The notes under the pieces are model-generated. The model saw only the letters and a list, made by a program, of their open reading frames with translations, ran no database searches and was not told the origin of the DNA. Below, in pieces: positions 22,901-34,714 of a stretch of DNA of 64,000 nucleotides. The translations under genes were made by a program, and so were the position numbers. Origin of the DNA: Amphimedon queenslandica (Eukaryota > Porifera > Demospongiae > Haplosclerida > Niphatidae). The DNA is taken from assembly GCF_000090795.2 (NCBI RefSeq), contig NW_003546255.1, positions 565,938-629,937 of the forward strand, given 5' to 3'. Within the stretch, counting starts at the first letter, position 1, and every line of letters starts with the position of its first letter.

Positions 22901-25265
22901 ACCATTTCTAATAGTGATGTTGTATGATGTGCTTAATATGCTGCGATTGAAGCTACTTATCAATTAAGTCTCATTTCTATTGATTATTACTTCATTCTCT
23001 CTCTTTAGGGAAAGATTCCTTTTAAGTGGATGTCTCCTGAAAGCATTTTTGACAAAATCTACACAACCAAGAGCGATGTGTAAGTCCAATATAAAATAAA
23101 TGACTATACACGCATTAGTACTGTCCTATATGACATTAGTACTACATACTGCACTCCATCCTGCACTGTATAACATTGTGTGTATAATGCTATTCATTTC
23201 TGCCTTCTTTAGGTGGTCCTTTGGTGTCCTTCTAATGGAAATTATTACATTAGGTAAGGTCTTTGAGACTCCTTTGATGTGTCTCCTTCTCTCCTCCTCC
23301 CTCCCTCCCTCCATACACTCTCCCTCCCCTCCCTTCACCACATCCTTTAATGAATGTCTGTCCTCATTCTCCACACGTGGATGTATGTCTTCTGGTGCTT
23401 CTGTGGTCCAAAACCCCATTATAGCTAAAGCCTCATGGCTATGTCTTATGCAACATTTTGTATAGACACATAATAAGCATGACCTAAAACCTTTTTATGT
23501 CTTCTTGTGCAGCAAATTTTATCGTGAATTTTATAATAAAACAATAAACAATTTTATCGACATACTATCTCTCTTCTCCTTCTCTCTCTCTCTCTTTCAA
23601 TACAGGCCAGACACCGTATCCTGGTAAAACTGTTGATGAAGTTATTGAGTGTTTGAGAAGCAAGAAAACCATGACCAAACCTCAGTCGTGCCCCATCAAA
23701 GTGTAAGCTAAAGATTAGATCCTAATCTCAAACGACCTTGCCCCATTATACTTCAAATTTCCACCCTCTCTCTCTCTCTTTCTTAATTTCCACCTTTTCT
23801 TCCTTCCCTCTATCTCCCGTCACTTCTTTGCTCACAATTCTCCTTTTCCTTGTCTATAGTTACGACATAATGAGACAGTGTTGGCAGTTCGATCCTAAAC
23901 TCCGTCCCTCGTTCCACGAACTGATAACAATCCTCGAGCAATTCTTGGCAGACTATCGGCCGGAATCGCCCGTAAGTATCCACAAAGACTCCAGACATCA
24001 AACACCCATACATGATAACCTGCAAAACATGTTTGTTGTTTGTCTGCTAGCAATGTGCTTGTTTTCTCAAACAGATTACCTAGAGTTTTAGTATAAAGAA
24101 GGAAAGGGAACTAGCATTACTTATAAGTGTTACTTAACTGATTCAATTTTCCTTTAGATTGTTTAACATATACATGCAACTTTTAGCTTAATAATACAGG
24201 CTTAATGAGGCTTTAGATATATATCTATGCTACATTTATTTCTGTAATTGTATATGCAAGTTCTAAGCTTCTATATTGTCAAAAAATAAAAATGTAATTC
24301 AATAGTACCATTATTAATATAGAATATACCCTGAAGTTGTTTATAAGCCTGTGTACTTCCTTTTGCTGTGTATGTAATAAAGATCTGCCATGACAAGCTA
24401 AACTATCAATATTATCATTTCTATGTTATTCATAAGACCACACCAGCTTTAGATAATCTCTTTTATCTCTCCCCCACAGAGCTACATTGAACCAGTAGAT
24501 ATTGACGAGGGTGTCTCAACTTCCAACGACACCAATTCACCCTCTCCTGTCTCTCCTAATCCCCCGCTGTGCCAGCTGCACAATGACAGTCTGGACTCCG
24601 GTCACCAGGAGCTTCCCAGCATCCATGAAATGTACTCCGCCCTGATGAGCTGTGACCCAGAGCTGGCGGAAGAGCTCCATAAGCTGTGTCTCGATTGTCA
24701 GAGACGCTGCCTCAATACTTATTACTGCAATTATATATCAGTGAGTTCAGAGACTTCTTGTAGCAGCGAAGACTCTACTGGTAGTGTTAAGATCTACACA
24801 AGACTTGGTGGAGAAAAAGGTGGAGATTCTAAAAACCTCAAACCTCGTAATATCAGATTTGGGAAGTACTCTTTCTGTCGATCCTGTCGGTACTTAGCGA
24901 CTCCTAGTGCTAATGCTGGAAACTTTTTAAAAGTTGATGATGGAGTGACTTCCAAAAAAGGGCAACGAGAACCTTCGTATCTTTCTTTGATAGGTAGCGA
25001 TCAGGGAGGTCCCTCACCCATCCATTATGTGACTCAAGCTCCTCTCAGTCACTCTATATCAATCCAGATAAGCAATGGAGGGAAGGAAATTGACTCAAGT
25101 CCATCAAAGCAATCCTTTGTTTCGATAAAGACTCCTCTTTCTCTGAGCCCGAGGCGCAATGGAACAGAAATGGAGGGACATCATGGATTATTAAAAGGGC
25201 AGTGTCAGGTGTTGTGGGATACCCAGTCGACCACGAGTGGTGGGTACATACAGACTGTGGTGTAA
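17490..25265 (+). CDS. Ig-like receptor tyrosine kinase, FGFR-like kinase (frame broken once)
   Basis: Fifteen exons: 17490-17601, 17655-18008, 18208-18423, 18471-18809, 18873-19193, 19425-19912, 20654-20816, 20872-20982, 21815-21972, 22021-22140, 23009-23080, 23213-23253, 23606-23702, 23860-23971, 24480-25265; about 1162 residues if one extra base is ignored. Signal peptide, Ig-like ectodomain, Ser/Thr stalk, membrane helix (~505-530), basic stop-transfer, juxtamembrane, then a tyrosine kinase: [67 protein letters not shown]. The ATP lysine, catalytic Asp and DFG are present. The ~260-residue tail has SYIEP and Cys-rich segments. In exon 11 an extra A in the run at 23040-23043 shifts the frame and gives a stop at 23051: assembly error, polymorphism or true break. 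Confidence 0.87.
19331..19395 (+). other. Possible alternative terminal exon encoding a membrane anchor
   Basis: After an acceptor (TATTCATTAG) in the intron following exon 5 of the kinase gene, the phase-1 frame continues with a hydrophobic stretch ([15 protein letters not shown]) and stops at 19393-19395. Used in place of exon 6, it would give a membrane-anchored receptor with no kinase. There is no clear polyadenylation signal, so this is a proposal only. Confidence 0.35.
19914..19982. repeat. (GA)n microsatellite
   Basis: Nearly perfect GA dinucleotide repeat, starting two bases inside the intron that follows exon 6 of the kinase gene; it directly abuts the donor GTAAGAG. Confidence 0.95.
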
Positions 25266-26534
25266 TAGTGTAACATTTGGATGAACATGTTATTATTTTT
25301 TTATTTTAATACAGAGAAGAGATGTGCATTCTCTTCATATACAGGTGTATATGCTTTTTTTAATACATTATTTCACAACCTCTCACTTAATGTTTCTTGT
25401 AGCTTGTGGATACTATGGTTGGTGCTTTTGTTGGCACATTAAATCATTGCACACTTTCTTTCTTCCTTCCTCTCTTTGTTGATTTGTGGTGTTATGTTTA
25501 TAATAAAATTATTATTATTTAATGAAGAACAAAGGAGAAATTTATTTTACAATTTTTGATGCATATATGTGCACTTATTTTGTATATAAAGTGTGAGATT
25601 ATTCAGATCAAAGTTGGATGTTTATTTTTAAAGTTCCTTCAAAATATTTTGCCAAAAATAAAAAGGAAAGATTTTACCATTTTTATAATTTTATTTGATG
25701 CATATACATGTATTTATGTTGCATAGAAAGTTTGAACTCATTCCAATCAAGTTTGGATTTTTTACGAATTTTTTAAGTTGCTCCAAAATCAAGTAAAAGT
25801 CCCTGTACAAGGTCACGGGCCAAATTTTGCCAAAAATGAAAATAAAAAATTTTACCAGTTTTATAATTTTATCTAATGCATATACATGTACTTATGTTGT
25901 GTAGAAAGTTTGAGCTGATTCTAATCAAGTTTGGATTTTTTATGATTTTTTAAAGTTGCTCCAAAATCGGACAAAAGTCCCTGTACTATAGTACAGGAAT
26001 TTTTGACTAATTTCACCAAAATTGACAAGTAGAAAATTCCTCAATTTTATTACATTTTCTGACGCATATACATGTACTTATGTTGTGCAGAAAGTTTGAG
26101 CTGATTCCAATCAAAATTGGATTTTTTACAAATTTTAAAGTTGCCCCAAAGGTATGCATTATGTTTTGATAATTATTAGTATTAAGAAGTTCTTAAAAGT
26201 ATAAAGAAAGGAAGAGTAACTATATATTAACAGTGACATATTACAAACAAGGAAAGTAAAATAAGTATTAAATAAAAAGTACAAGGAAGATCAAATCAAC
26301 CAACATTCAGAGGAGAAGAGTCCAGCCCCGTCTGACATAAAAAGAAAAAAAATTAAACAAAAAGTTTGTAAGGAAATAAATATGCATAAAATACCACAAT
26401 GAGCAGCTACTAGTAAATAACAACAACAACAACAACAACAACAATAATGTGCTTATCGTGTGTAAGTGATTGTTATAAAAACAAGTTACATTCAGCGATT
26501 ATGTACACGTGTATGTATGTATATCTATGCATTA
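25266..26534. other. Convergent intergenic region between Ig-RTK and the SOD-SH3 gene
   Basis: Begins with the kinase gene 3' UTR (AATAAAA near 25502). The middle is a diverged repeat array (listed separately) and the end has an (AAC)n stretch near 26417-26444. No coding signal. Confidence 0.6.
25540..26160 (+). repeat. Diverged ~180-bp tandem repeat array R3 (about 4 units)
   Basis: Units share GATGCATATA(CATG)TA, CTTATGTTG, AGAAAGTTTGA, CTGATTC(T/C)AATCAA and AAAGTCCCTGTAC with the main family but have their own variants (CATATACATG instead of CATATTGATG, TTGGATTTTTTA). Landmarks near 25560, 25699, 25876 and 26063. This is the only large array found outside a gene, and the most divergent. 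Confidence 0.75.
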
Positions 26535-29500
26535 TCATTGGTTTGGTTGAAAATCTGTTACATGAGATAGAGGGAAGAGACCCGTTGTCCCATCGTCCAA
26601 CATGCCATGAACCCAGCCTTCTTTACCTGCTCCGCCATCATCCAGGACTACAAGTATATCCCCCTTACTAAAACTAAGGTGATCGCCATTACCTCCTCCA
26701 CTGGTATAACTCTTCAGCGCTTTGTAATACTTCTGAGCCTGCCCTCCATCGTCGTCATCTTTCTTTTCTTTTTTGATCGATCTAGGAGGAGGAGGTCTCG
26801 CAGGAATTGAAGCTTTTGTAGAGCCTTCTCCACTAGTCCTCCTGGCCTTGGGAACAGGTTGATCCAGTTTGTCTGGTTTGACTCCATTAGAAATAATGGG
26901 CCCATTACTTAATGGACTGGTGACCTTGTTATTACCAGCGTCAGTCTGTTCCGCTGATGCTGCACTCAGTTTCCGTATCGGAGGAGGTTTGGGACGTGGA
27001 GGAGGAAGACTAGACTTTCGTTCGGCTTTAGTGGGTGGGGCAGAAGAAGGCGTGGTCGATGGTTGAGTGGGTGGGAGTGGTGACGAAGGGCTTTTTGGAG
27101 GAACTGGAAAGGATCTCGTAGCTAAAGGACTTGGAACTGGCGAATGTTTTCGTTTTGCCGTGGGAGACGGAGACCCTTGAGGAGTTGACGGCAGACTACT
27201 TACTCTTGGGGGTGGGGATGGTTTGGGAGGGCGAGGCTTTGGTTTGGGGGCGGTACCCTCGGCAGACTCATTCTCTTCTTTCTTATTGACACTAGGACTG
27301 AGTGAGGCTGGTTTCTTAGCCACGGGAGGTTTGGGTTTTAAGAGTTTCGCTGGTTTGGGTTTTACTTTAGGTTTAGGGGAAGGACCAGTCAAAGGATTTG
27401 ACGGCTCAGAAGGTTTGAGATTAGAGTCCCTACTAGCAACAGGAGGAGCTGGATTCGTAGTAACTGCAAGCTCAGCAACAGTTGGAGGTCTGACCGGCTC
27501 ATAATCGTTATTACCATCATCATCTTTAGTAGGTGATTTTACTTCTTCATATTGATTTGCTATTTGAGGAGGCTTAGTGGCAGATGTTCTTACTCTTGGT
27601 TTGGGTAATGGCTCCTCGTACTCATTACCTGCTGGTTTAGTTTCTTTTGGCGGCACTGGCTTGTCGTAGCTTCCACGTTCAACAAGTTTTGATGGATCTA
27701 TTTTTTCGTAACCATGCAAGGGCTTTGGTAAAGGTTCTTCATAGTCTGCTGATGCTTTCTTTGAAGGCGTAGAGATTGGTTTTTCGTAATCGCTGTCGTG
27801 AGAAGGAACTGAAGGAGGGTCTCCGCTATTGTCTGTACTCTTTTGTTTTGCTAGTGGAGGGCGAGAAGGCCTTGTGACACTCTTCTTTCTTTCAGAGTTA
27901 TCTGAGTCGCTTGATTTCTGTTTGGGAGGAGGAGGAAGAGGAGAAGAGGGAGGAGGAGGAAGAGGAGAAGAAGGAGGAGGAGAAAGGAAAGAGGTTGGGG
28001 GAGGAGAAAGGGAAGAAGTTGGGGGAGGAGGGAGGGGAGAGGAAGGAGGAGGAGGGAGAGAAGTAGAAGGGGGAGGTGGAATGTTGCTCGGTGATTTCTT
28101 TGGTGGAGCTGGTAAAGGAATATTAGGAGGCGGTGGTATATTTCTCGCAGTTGGTCTCCGAACAATTTGCACTTTTGGTTTATTTTTTGATTGAGTACTT
28201 GCCGCAACAGTAGTAGGCGTGGCAGTGGGTGGAGGAAGGGGTGGGTTCCTACGAGGAGCTTGTTTCTTTCCTTTTCTAGTCTGTGGCTTCCATCCAGACC
28301 CTTTCTGTACTATTGCCTTAGGTTCTTGAGTCTCAGATGAAAGTATTTTTTCGCTAGCGCTATCGCTACTTGTACTTGTTGGTTTTGCAGCTTCTAAAGC
28401 GATTGGCTTGTTTTTATTTTGAGGCTGACCTGATTTGTCATCATCAGATGAGACTGAAGCTGTTTTTGTGTGTGTTGCCAATGACGACGGCGGAGGGGGA
28501 GGAGCTCTACGTGCCTTAGTCCCTGGAGAAGCCGTCAACTGCTTGACTACTTTTGGAGGTAAAGTTCTTGACTGTTTTTTCGGTTCCTCGGTCTTTACTT
28601 TTTGTTCAATGGGCGGAGTTTTTGATATATTTGTGGGCGTTGCCTCAACTGGCTTGTCCACTACTAAGGGAACAACTGGTGGTTTTCTTCTTCCAGTGGG
28701 TGTGGTTTGATCTGTTGCCTTGACAACGGGAGGGATTGCAGTGGCCTGCGTATCATCTGGTGATTTAGGAGTCTCGTTAGAAGGTGTGGGAGTGGGTGTG
28801 GTTTGTAAAGGTGGTTCTGGCGATGCTGGAGTCGGTGATTTTGATGTAACACTTTTTGATTTAGGAGGAGGCGGAGCTTGTCGTCTTTTAACTGGCTTTT
28901 TATCTAAAATAATAATTAAAGCACAGATAATTAAAGGCATGTAAATTGGTAGCAAATAATTATGTACAATTTATATGTGCATGTATATATATCTGGAATG
29001 GCTATATACCATTTCATACTTACCAGTGGCCTGTGGTTCTTCGTCTTTTATCAGTTTTTCTTTATCAGTTCCTACTGTACTACTCTCACTCGACCCACCA
29101 AACGATGTCAGCATAGACATTATCTCAGTTTGAATGTTACCAAGGGAACCAGAGGCCTCCCTTTTCTCTTCTTCCTTCTCCTTCTCGTCAACTTGCTCCT
29201 TTTCTTTTATCGCATGTGCTGGTGGACTTGAGCTCCGTTTCTTAAGAGCAGCTGCAAGTTGATCCTCAAGACTACCGCCTCCTCCAGTTGCTCCTCCACT
29301 GCTAACCACTGGCGGTTCTTGTGGTGGGCTGGTACTGCGTTTCTTAATAGCAGCTGCTAGTTGATCTTCAAGGCTACCACTGGTACCACCACGAGCTAGA
29401 GCTGGAGAAGATTTTTGAGAGTCTGTTGCTCCCGGCTTTCTCTCTTCTCTTCTCTTGAAAGCATTTGCTATTTCATCACTTAGACTACCGCTGCTGCTGG

Positions 29501-32500
29501 GAACAGGAGATATTGCTGCTCTCTCTCCTCCTGTTTCTGCAGCTTCTTTCCTTTTCTTGAAAGCATTGGAAATCTCATCACTAAAGCTAGTCCCTCCGGC
29601 CTCACTGGGAGGAGATTCTTCTTTTATTACTCCTAGTCCTTCTCCTGAGAGATTTGGTGATGCAGTATGCTCCATCACAGCCTTTAAAAAGAATGATTAT
29701 TCATAAAAATATCACAAAAATGCATCAGTATTAATTGTGCTTGTATATTGCTTTATTTTTAAAATCATTTTAATGTAATATTTTCAGACAAATAATTACA
29801 CATTAAATGTCACATTTTAAAACCATCATTTCTAATTTACCTCCACATAGCTCCCAGGGAAATACCCTTGTCTACCATCAACAGAACCAAACCACCAGCC
29901 ATTAGGATTCGCCCAATACACTAGGATCGTATCGCCTTCCTGGAACTTCAAATCACCGTCAGTATCTGACGTATAAGTATATACAGCTTTATATTCTAAA
30001 AATAAATGACACGTTTAAAATTTGAATGCTAATTTTAGTAAGTGTTTACCTGAAGCTTCGACCTCATCTGATGTTTCTTTATGAAACTCTGTCATCCCTC
30101 GTGGCCTAAAAGGTTCCTCCTCTTCCTCTTTCTTTGTCTCTTCTTTCTTGTCCTCGTCATACATTGGGGGGGAACTTTCCTCGGGTTCGACAAAAGTCTC
30201 GGGAAACCAGCCGTGCTCCTCTCCTATCACACCATGCCACCAGCCCCCATCAGCTCTTTCTATGATAATGACACGATCTCCTTGTGCCATCTTTAACTCA
30301 GAATCACTCTGAGGTGAATAGTCAAACTTTGCAATGTAAATGTCTTCTGGTGGAATTGGAGACTCGTAAGAAGGTGGAGGAGAGGGTGTGGCTTCGGACG
30401 GAGCTCTCTTTATTGGCGTGTGAGCTCTTGCTATCTGAGGGCTGGCTTGAGGAGTCCCAGTGTGAAGGTTTGGTATTATGAACGTTGATTCCTCTTCTTT
30501 CAAGTCTTTATGGAGCTTGCTATTTGTTGAGGGTGTGTTTGGTGACGTGAAGGCCATTGAAGCAACTCTTATCGTTGCTGCTGCAACAGCAAAACTATCT
30601 AAAAATAATTATAAATAATTATATAATAAATAAATAAATATCTACCTTCTTGCCGTTTCTTATTTTCCCCAACAATGTCGACGTATTCAACATATGATTT
30701 AGGGAACCAGCCCTGCTTCTCATTCTCCAGTTTTCCGCACCACCAGTCGCCGTCCAAAGGAGACTCAAGCAATGTCACCATTTCTCCTTCTTTGAGTTCA
30801 AGGTCTCCGTCTTGTTGTGGATCGTAGTCATACAAGACCCGATAACAGGAAACTGTGTGGAATAGAAATTATAAATCTAAGCACATGGTTCTATGCTCGT
30901 AATTCTTTGAGTACTGGCAATGGCCATATAACTCAAGAAATTGAAGTCGGAATCAGCTCAAACTTTCTACGCAGCATAAGTACATCAATATGTATCAGAA
31001 AATGTAATAAAAATTGGGGGTGATTTCGGAGCCATTTTTTAAGAAAAAACCATGGGCTATAGCCTTGGGTATTTTTCAGATTTTTGACGTTTTCTTAAAA
31101 TGGCTGTAACTTGAAAAATTGAAGTCGGAATCAGCTCAAACTTGCTACACAGCATAAGGGCATCAATATGTATCAGAAAATGTAATAAAAATTGGGGGTG
31201 ATTTCGGAGCCATTTTTTGGAAAAAACCATGGGCTATAGTACAGTAAGGGATTTTTTCAAAAATCAGCCAATTTCTTAAAGTATCTGTAACTTGAAAAAT
31301 TAAAATCGGAATCAGCTCAAACTTTCTACATAGTATAAGTACATCAATATGCACCAGAAAATATTAAATAAAAGTTCTTACACCTACAAATATCATTATT
31401 ATTATATACAGTACCTCCACTAATAGGATTAGTTCTCTTATATTTTCCGAGCTCAATGTTACCAGCCGATCGAATGTGATCCTTCATGTACTTGTCGTAG
31501 CGATTGGATCTTCTACATTTGCAACATATGATGCACAAAGCAAGGAAGAGGATGAGGAGGAGAAGAAGGACTCCACCTCCTCCAGCACAAATAATTATTA
31601 AAATCGTGTTTGAAAACGGCAACACTAAAAATAAAATAAAAAGAATCAAGATATCAACCAGTCCTTTTCTTCCTATTTCTGTCTCTCATTCTCTGTATTT
31701 ACTTACCTCCGCTAGGTGTTTCTGTTACAACAGAAATAGATGGGCCAGCACTAGTGCTTGTAGTACTGAGAGTAGAAGTTGTAGTAACTTGCGATGTGCT
31801 TATAGTGTTAGTAAGAGTAATGGCAGCTGTAGAAGTGGTTGAAGAAATTGATGAAGTTGATGAGGTAGATACTATACAACTAGTGGCATTTGTGAGTGCT
31901 GGCATGTCTGATGGTTGAATAGCAGCCAATTGTCCTTCACCGTCAGATTGTACTAGTAATCCTTTACCTAATACTGAGAGAGAGAGGGGGGAAAGAGAGA
32001 GAGGAAAAGGTTATGAGGTTATGTTTCATGTGATTAAGAATTGCATGCAGAATTGGTAACACAATAATGATATTAATAATGGAAGTAAATGGAAAAATAA
32101 CAAAGACAGTGAAGGTCTAATTATAATATCTATAAACAAACAAGAAGATACTTTAAAATGAAAAATGTGAACACAAATGAACAGCATCTACTATAAATAA
32201 CAACAACAACAATAACAATAAAAATAACAACAACAATAACAAATATTATGCTGCTATTAATTACCAGAATTATCTCCAGAGAGTGGTAGATATGGATCAG
32301 TATATACAGTCCTTATCATTCCATTGCTATTCACAGTAAGTGGACCGTGTTTAGCTGTAAGATCTCCACCAGAGCATCCTAACTGTACCCCATTCATACA
32401 CAATGTATCACTAAAAAAAATAAAAAGATCGTTAATTTTATATATTTTGCCTAAGCAAGCAAAGCAATATTATGGCTAAATTCACAAATAAGAAATTATG

Positions 32501-34714
32501 TTTTATATCAAATTCTCACTTGCTGTTTGAGAGGATTGGCATAAATAAATCACAGGCCACGCCTCCTCCTTGTTGAGCCGGTAAATTGCTCACACTCCAC
32601 GATATTGGTGACAAGTCCATGATCTGTCTCTTAGCAACCATTATTGGATGCTCCGCCTCTTTTTCGTTGACGAACTGATCATTCATTTCGTCATTTTCCT
32701 CATACATGTAAACATCGTCAGCTTCCAATAACTCATTCATTATGTCGCTATCTGAGAATCTTTTCTTTCGTAGCATCATGTCGCCATCACCCGAACCAAG
32801 GAGGAGCGAGGGAGAGGGAGAAGGAGAAAGAGAGGAAGACATTGCAAATTCTAGAGAAGAAATCAATGAAGTTTGAGGCAAAGAAGAGAGTGAAGTCGGG
32901 CTAGTGACTGAAGGAGAAGGAGAGGGAGAAGGTGAAGGTGGTTCTATGAAAGAATTGTTCCTAATAAAAATGGTAGTATCAGAGTAAGGATCATCATCAG
33001 GTTGGACAAACACGACTTCAAAGCTCTGATTATTTGAAAATGAAAAAGCAGCTGACACTTGGACAGTTGGCCGAGCATAATTAATATTAGCACAGACCCA
33101 CCTTGGTGCTCCAGGCTCAGCTAAATGTATTACGACTGATCGGCCAATGATACTATCAACCCCAAACAAAGGAATATTAGGATCGGAATACTCTGCAGCT
33201 GACTCATTAAGTCCATCTAGTAATTCAAATTTACCGCTTAAATCTCCGACCTCATACTGGTCACTGGTCAGGCCTGGTGGTAGGGGATATGGTGCATTTC
33301 TTGGGTTCCAATGTCCCCCAGTGTATGACGGACCACATCGGCTCCGATCAGTAACTCCCTCACCAACTGGAGTCTCATGGACATGATACCCACCAGCCAT
33401 TTCATTGAGTCCGGTAATATTAACGAGAACTGTTGTAGGATCAAAAGGAGAGTCTTGTTTGAATTTGATAGAGCCATAAACTCCTTCTTCACCGTTAAAA
33501 ACAGATACTGCTTCTCTTGGTTTCAATGCTGTTAAATTACCGCAAGCTACTCTAGGAGCACCTCTGTTCTCTTGATGAATCACAATGGATCTGTTCTCTA
33601 TATAGTGTCCTTCACTGTCTATCAATAGAGGAAGATCAATATCAGAGTAGAACAATCTTCCTTGATTACTGGTACTGCTAAACGATATCGTTCCTCCTTT
33701 ATTCGATAAATCCCCAACCTCACATTCAAACGGGTTTGACTCGTTACAGTTATTAAGATAGTCGTTATTAGTAACATTTACATTCCGCGGATTATAATGT
33801 CCAGCTGTAGAAGAGCAAGCATTGTCTCCGCCCGTGACTGGATCCTCGTGAACATGCCAGTTGTGATCCTGAGTAGCCAAGGGAGAAAGGAGATCAACAA
33901 AGACAGTTGTGAGGTTGAACGAGTACTGAGTAAAGTAAATATTACCGACAATACTCGAGCGACGAAATGGAGAATAAGCTCTTGATATGACGTCTTGAGA
34001 CGAGTTGATAAGAATGTTAGCACAAACAAACCGAGTTCCATTACTAAAATGAAATACTATCGAACGACCGATTATACTATGACGACCGTATAAGGAGATG
34101 GTGTCATCTCCTTCTGAGAAGGGTAAGTCAGACACATTTAATAGACCAAACTTTCCACTGAGATCCCCAATCTCACAAGCAGCTGGATTATTTTTATTAC
34201 AATTAGTTGAGTAATTTGCTTGATTGAATGCGCCAAGAGGATCAAAGTGACCACCAGTGTTCGGAGGGGAGCACGGCGATGGGAGGGCACTGGCAAACGG
34301 ATACTGGTGGACGTGCCATTGGTATAGTTCATCGGGCGGAAGACCAGTTAGGGTAAGTCTGATGTTTGTCTCTGAGGTGGGTGTGTTTTGAGTGAAAATG
34401 ATAGTTCCTGTAACTCCTCTTTGTGATACTGTTGCAATAGCAGTGAGATTAGCTGGAAGAGAGGAGGAGGGGAGAGGGGTAAGGGGGGGAGGAGAGGGGG
34501 AGAGGTAAGAAGAGTAAATAAAACCTTATATGTTATGTATATAAAAGACATAAAATATACTCTTAAAAAAACTATAAGATGTCACATGTATATACATGTA
34601 TATATAAATGATGTAGAATAAAGAAGGACAAAGGTGAGCATATTTACCTGAGCAACATTCTATCAGGAGTAGCCATATCAAAACTGTTAGAGTGATTGGA
34701 GCATGAACCTGCAT
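26535..34714 (-). CDS. Transmembrane Cu-only-SOD-repeat receptor fused to four-SH3 scaffold (2186 aa)
   Basis: Ten exons: 34714-34648, 34452-32520, 32410-32265, 31973-31707, 31624-31415, 30852-30646, 30598-30050, 29995-29841, 29681-29024, 28903-26535; sum 6561 nt with every junction in phase. Outside: signal peptide (LTVLIWLLLIECCS) and four SOD-like domains. Domains 1-3 each keep HVH, GGH/AGH(Y/F/W)(N/D)P and a final His in GRS(I/V)V(F/I)H, the four copper ligands, while the zinc-site His residues are absent; domain 4 is degenerate and split by a Ser/Pro insert. A Ser/Thr stalk and membrane helix at ~812-840 follow. Inside: three SH3 domains (VLYDYDPQ, IAKFDYSPQ, AVYTYTSD), four S(L/F)xDE(I/L)xxAFKKR motifs resembling WH2/GAB, a ~700-residue proline-rich region with seven Tyr motifs, and a C-terminal SH3 (ALKSYTSG). 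The SOD part resembles copper-only SOD repeat proteins; the fusion rests on the 31415/30852 splice and needs transcript proof. Confidence 0.78.
30910..31370 (-). repeat. ~180-bp tandem repeat array R4 (about 3 units, inverted)
   Basis: Three units with the landmark CATCAATATG near 30985, 31164 and 31344, in the intron 30853-31414 that separates the membrane exon from the first SH3 exon of the receptor gene. Confidence 0.9.

Noticed and set aside
27829-28194. Gly/Glu-rich open frame of 121 codons on the + strand
   Set aside because: Antisense shadow of the proline-rich exon of the minus-strand gene.
26535-31415. SH3 protein as a separate gene from the SOD-like protein
   Set aside because: Considered seriously. 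The membrane exon has a phase-1 donor and no nearby stop in a terminal exon, and the first SH3 exon has a phase-1 acceptor and no ATG before the domain. One gene is the simpler reading, though alternative starts are possible.
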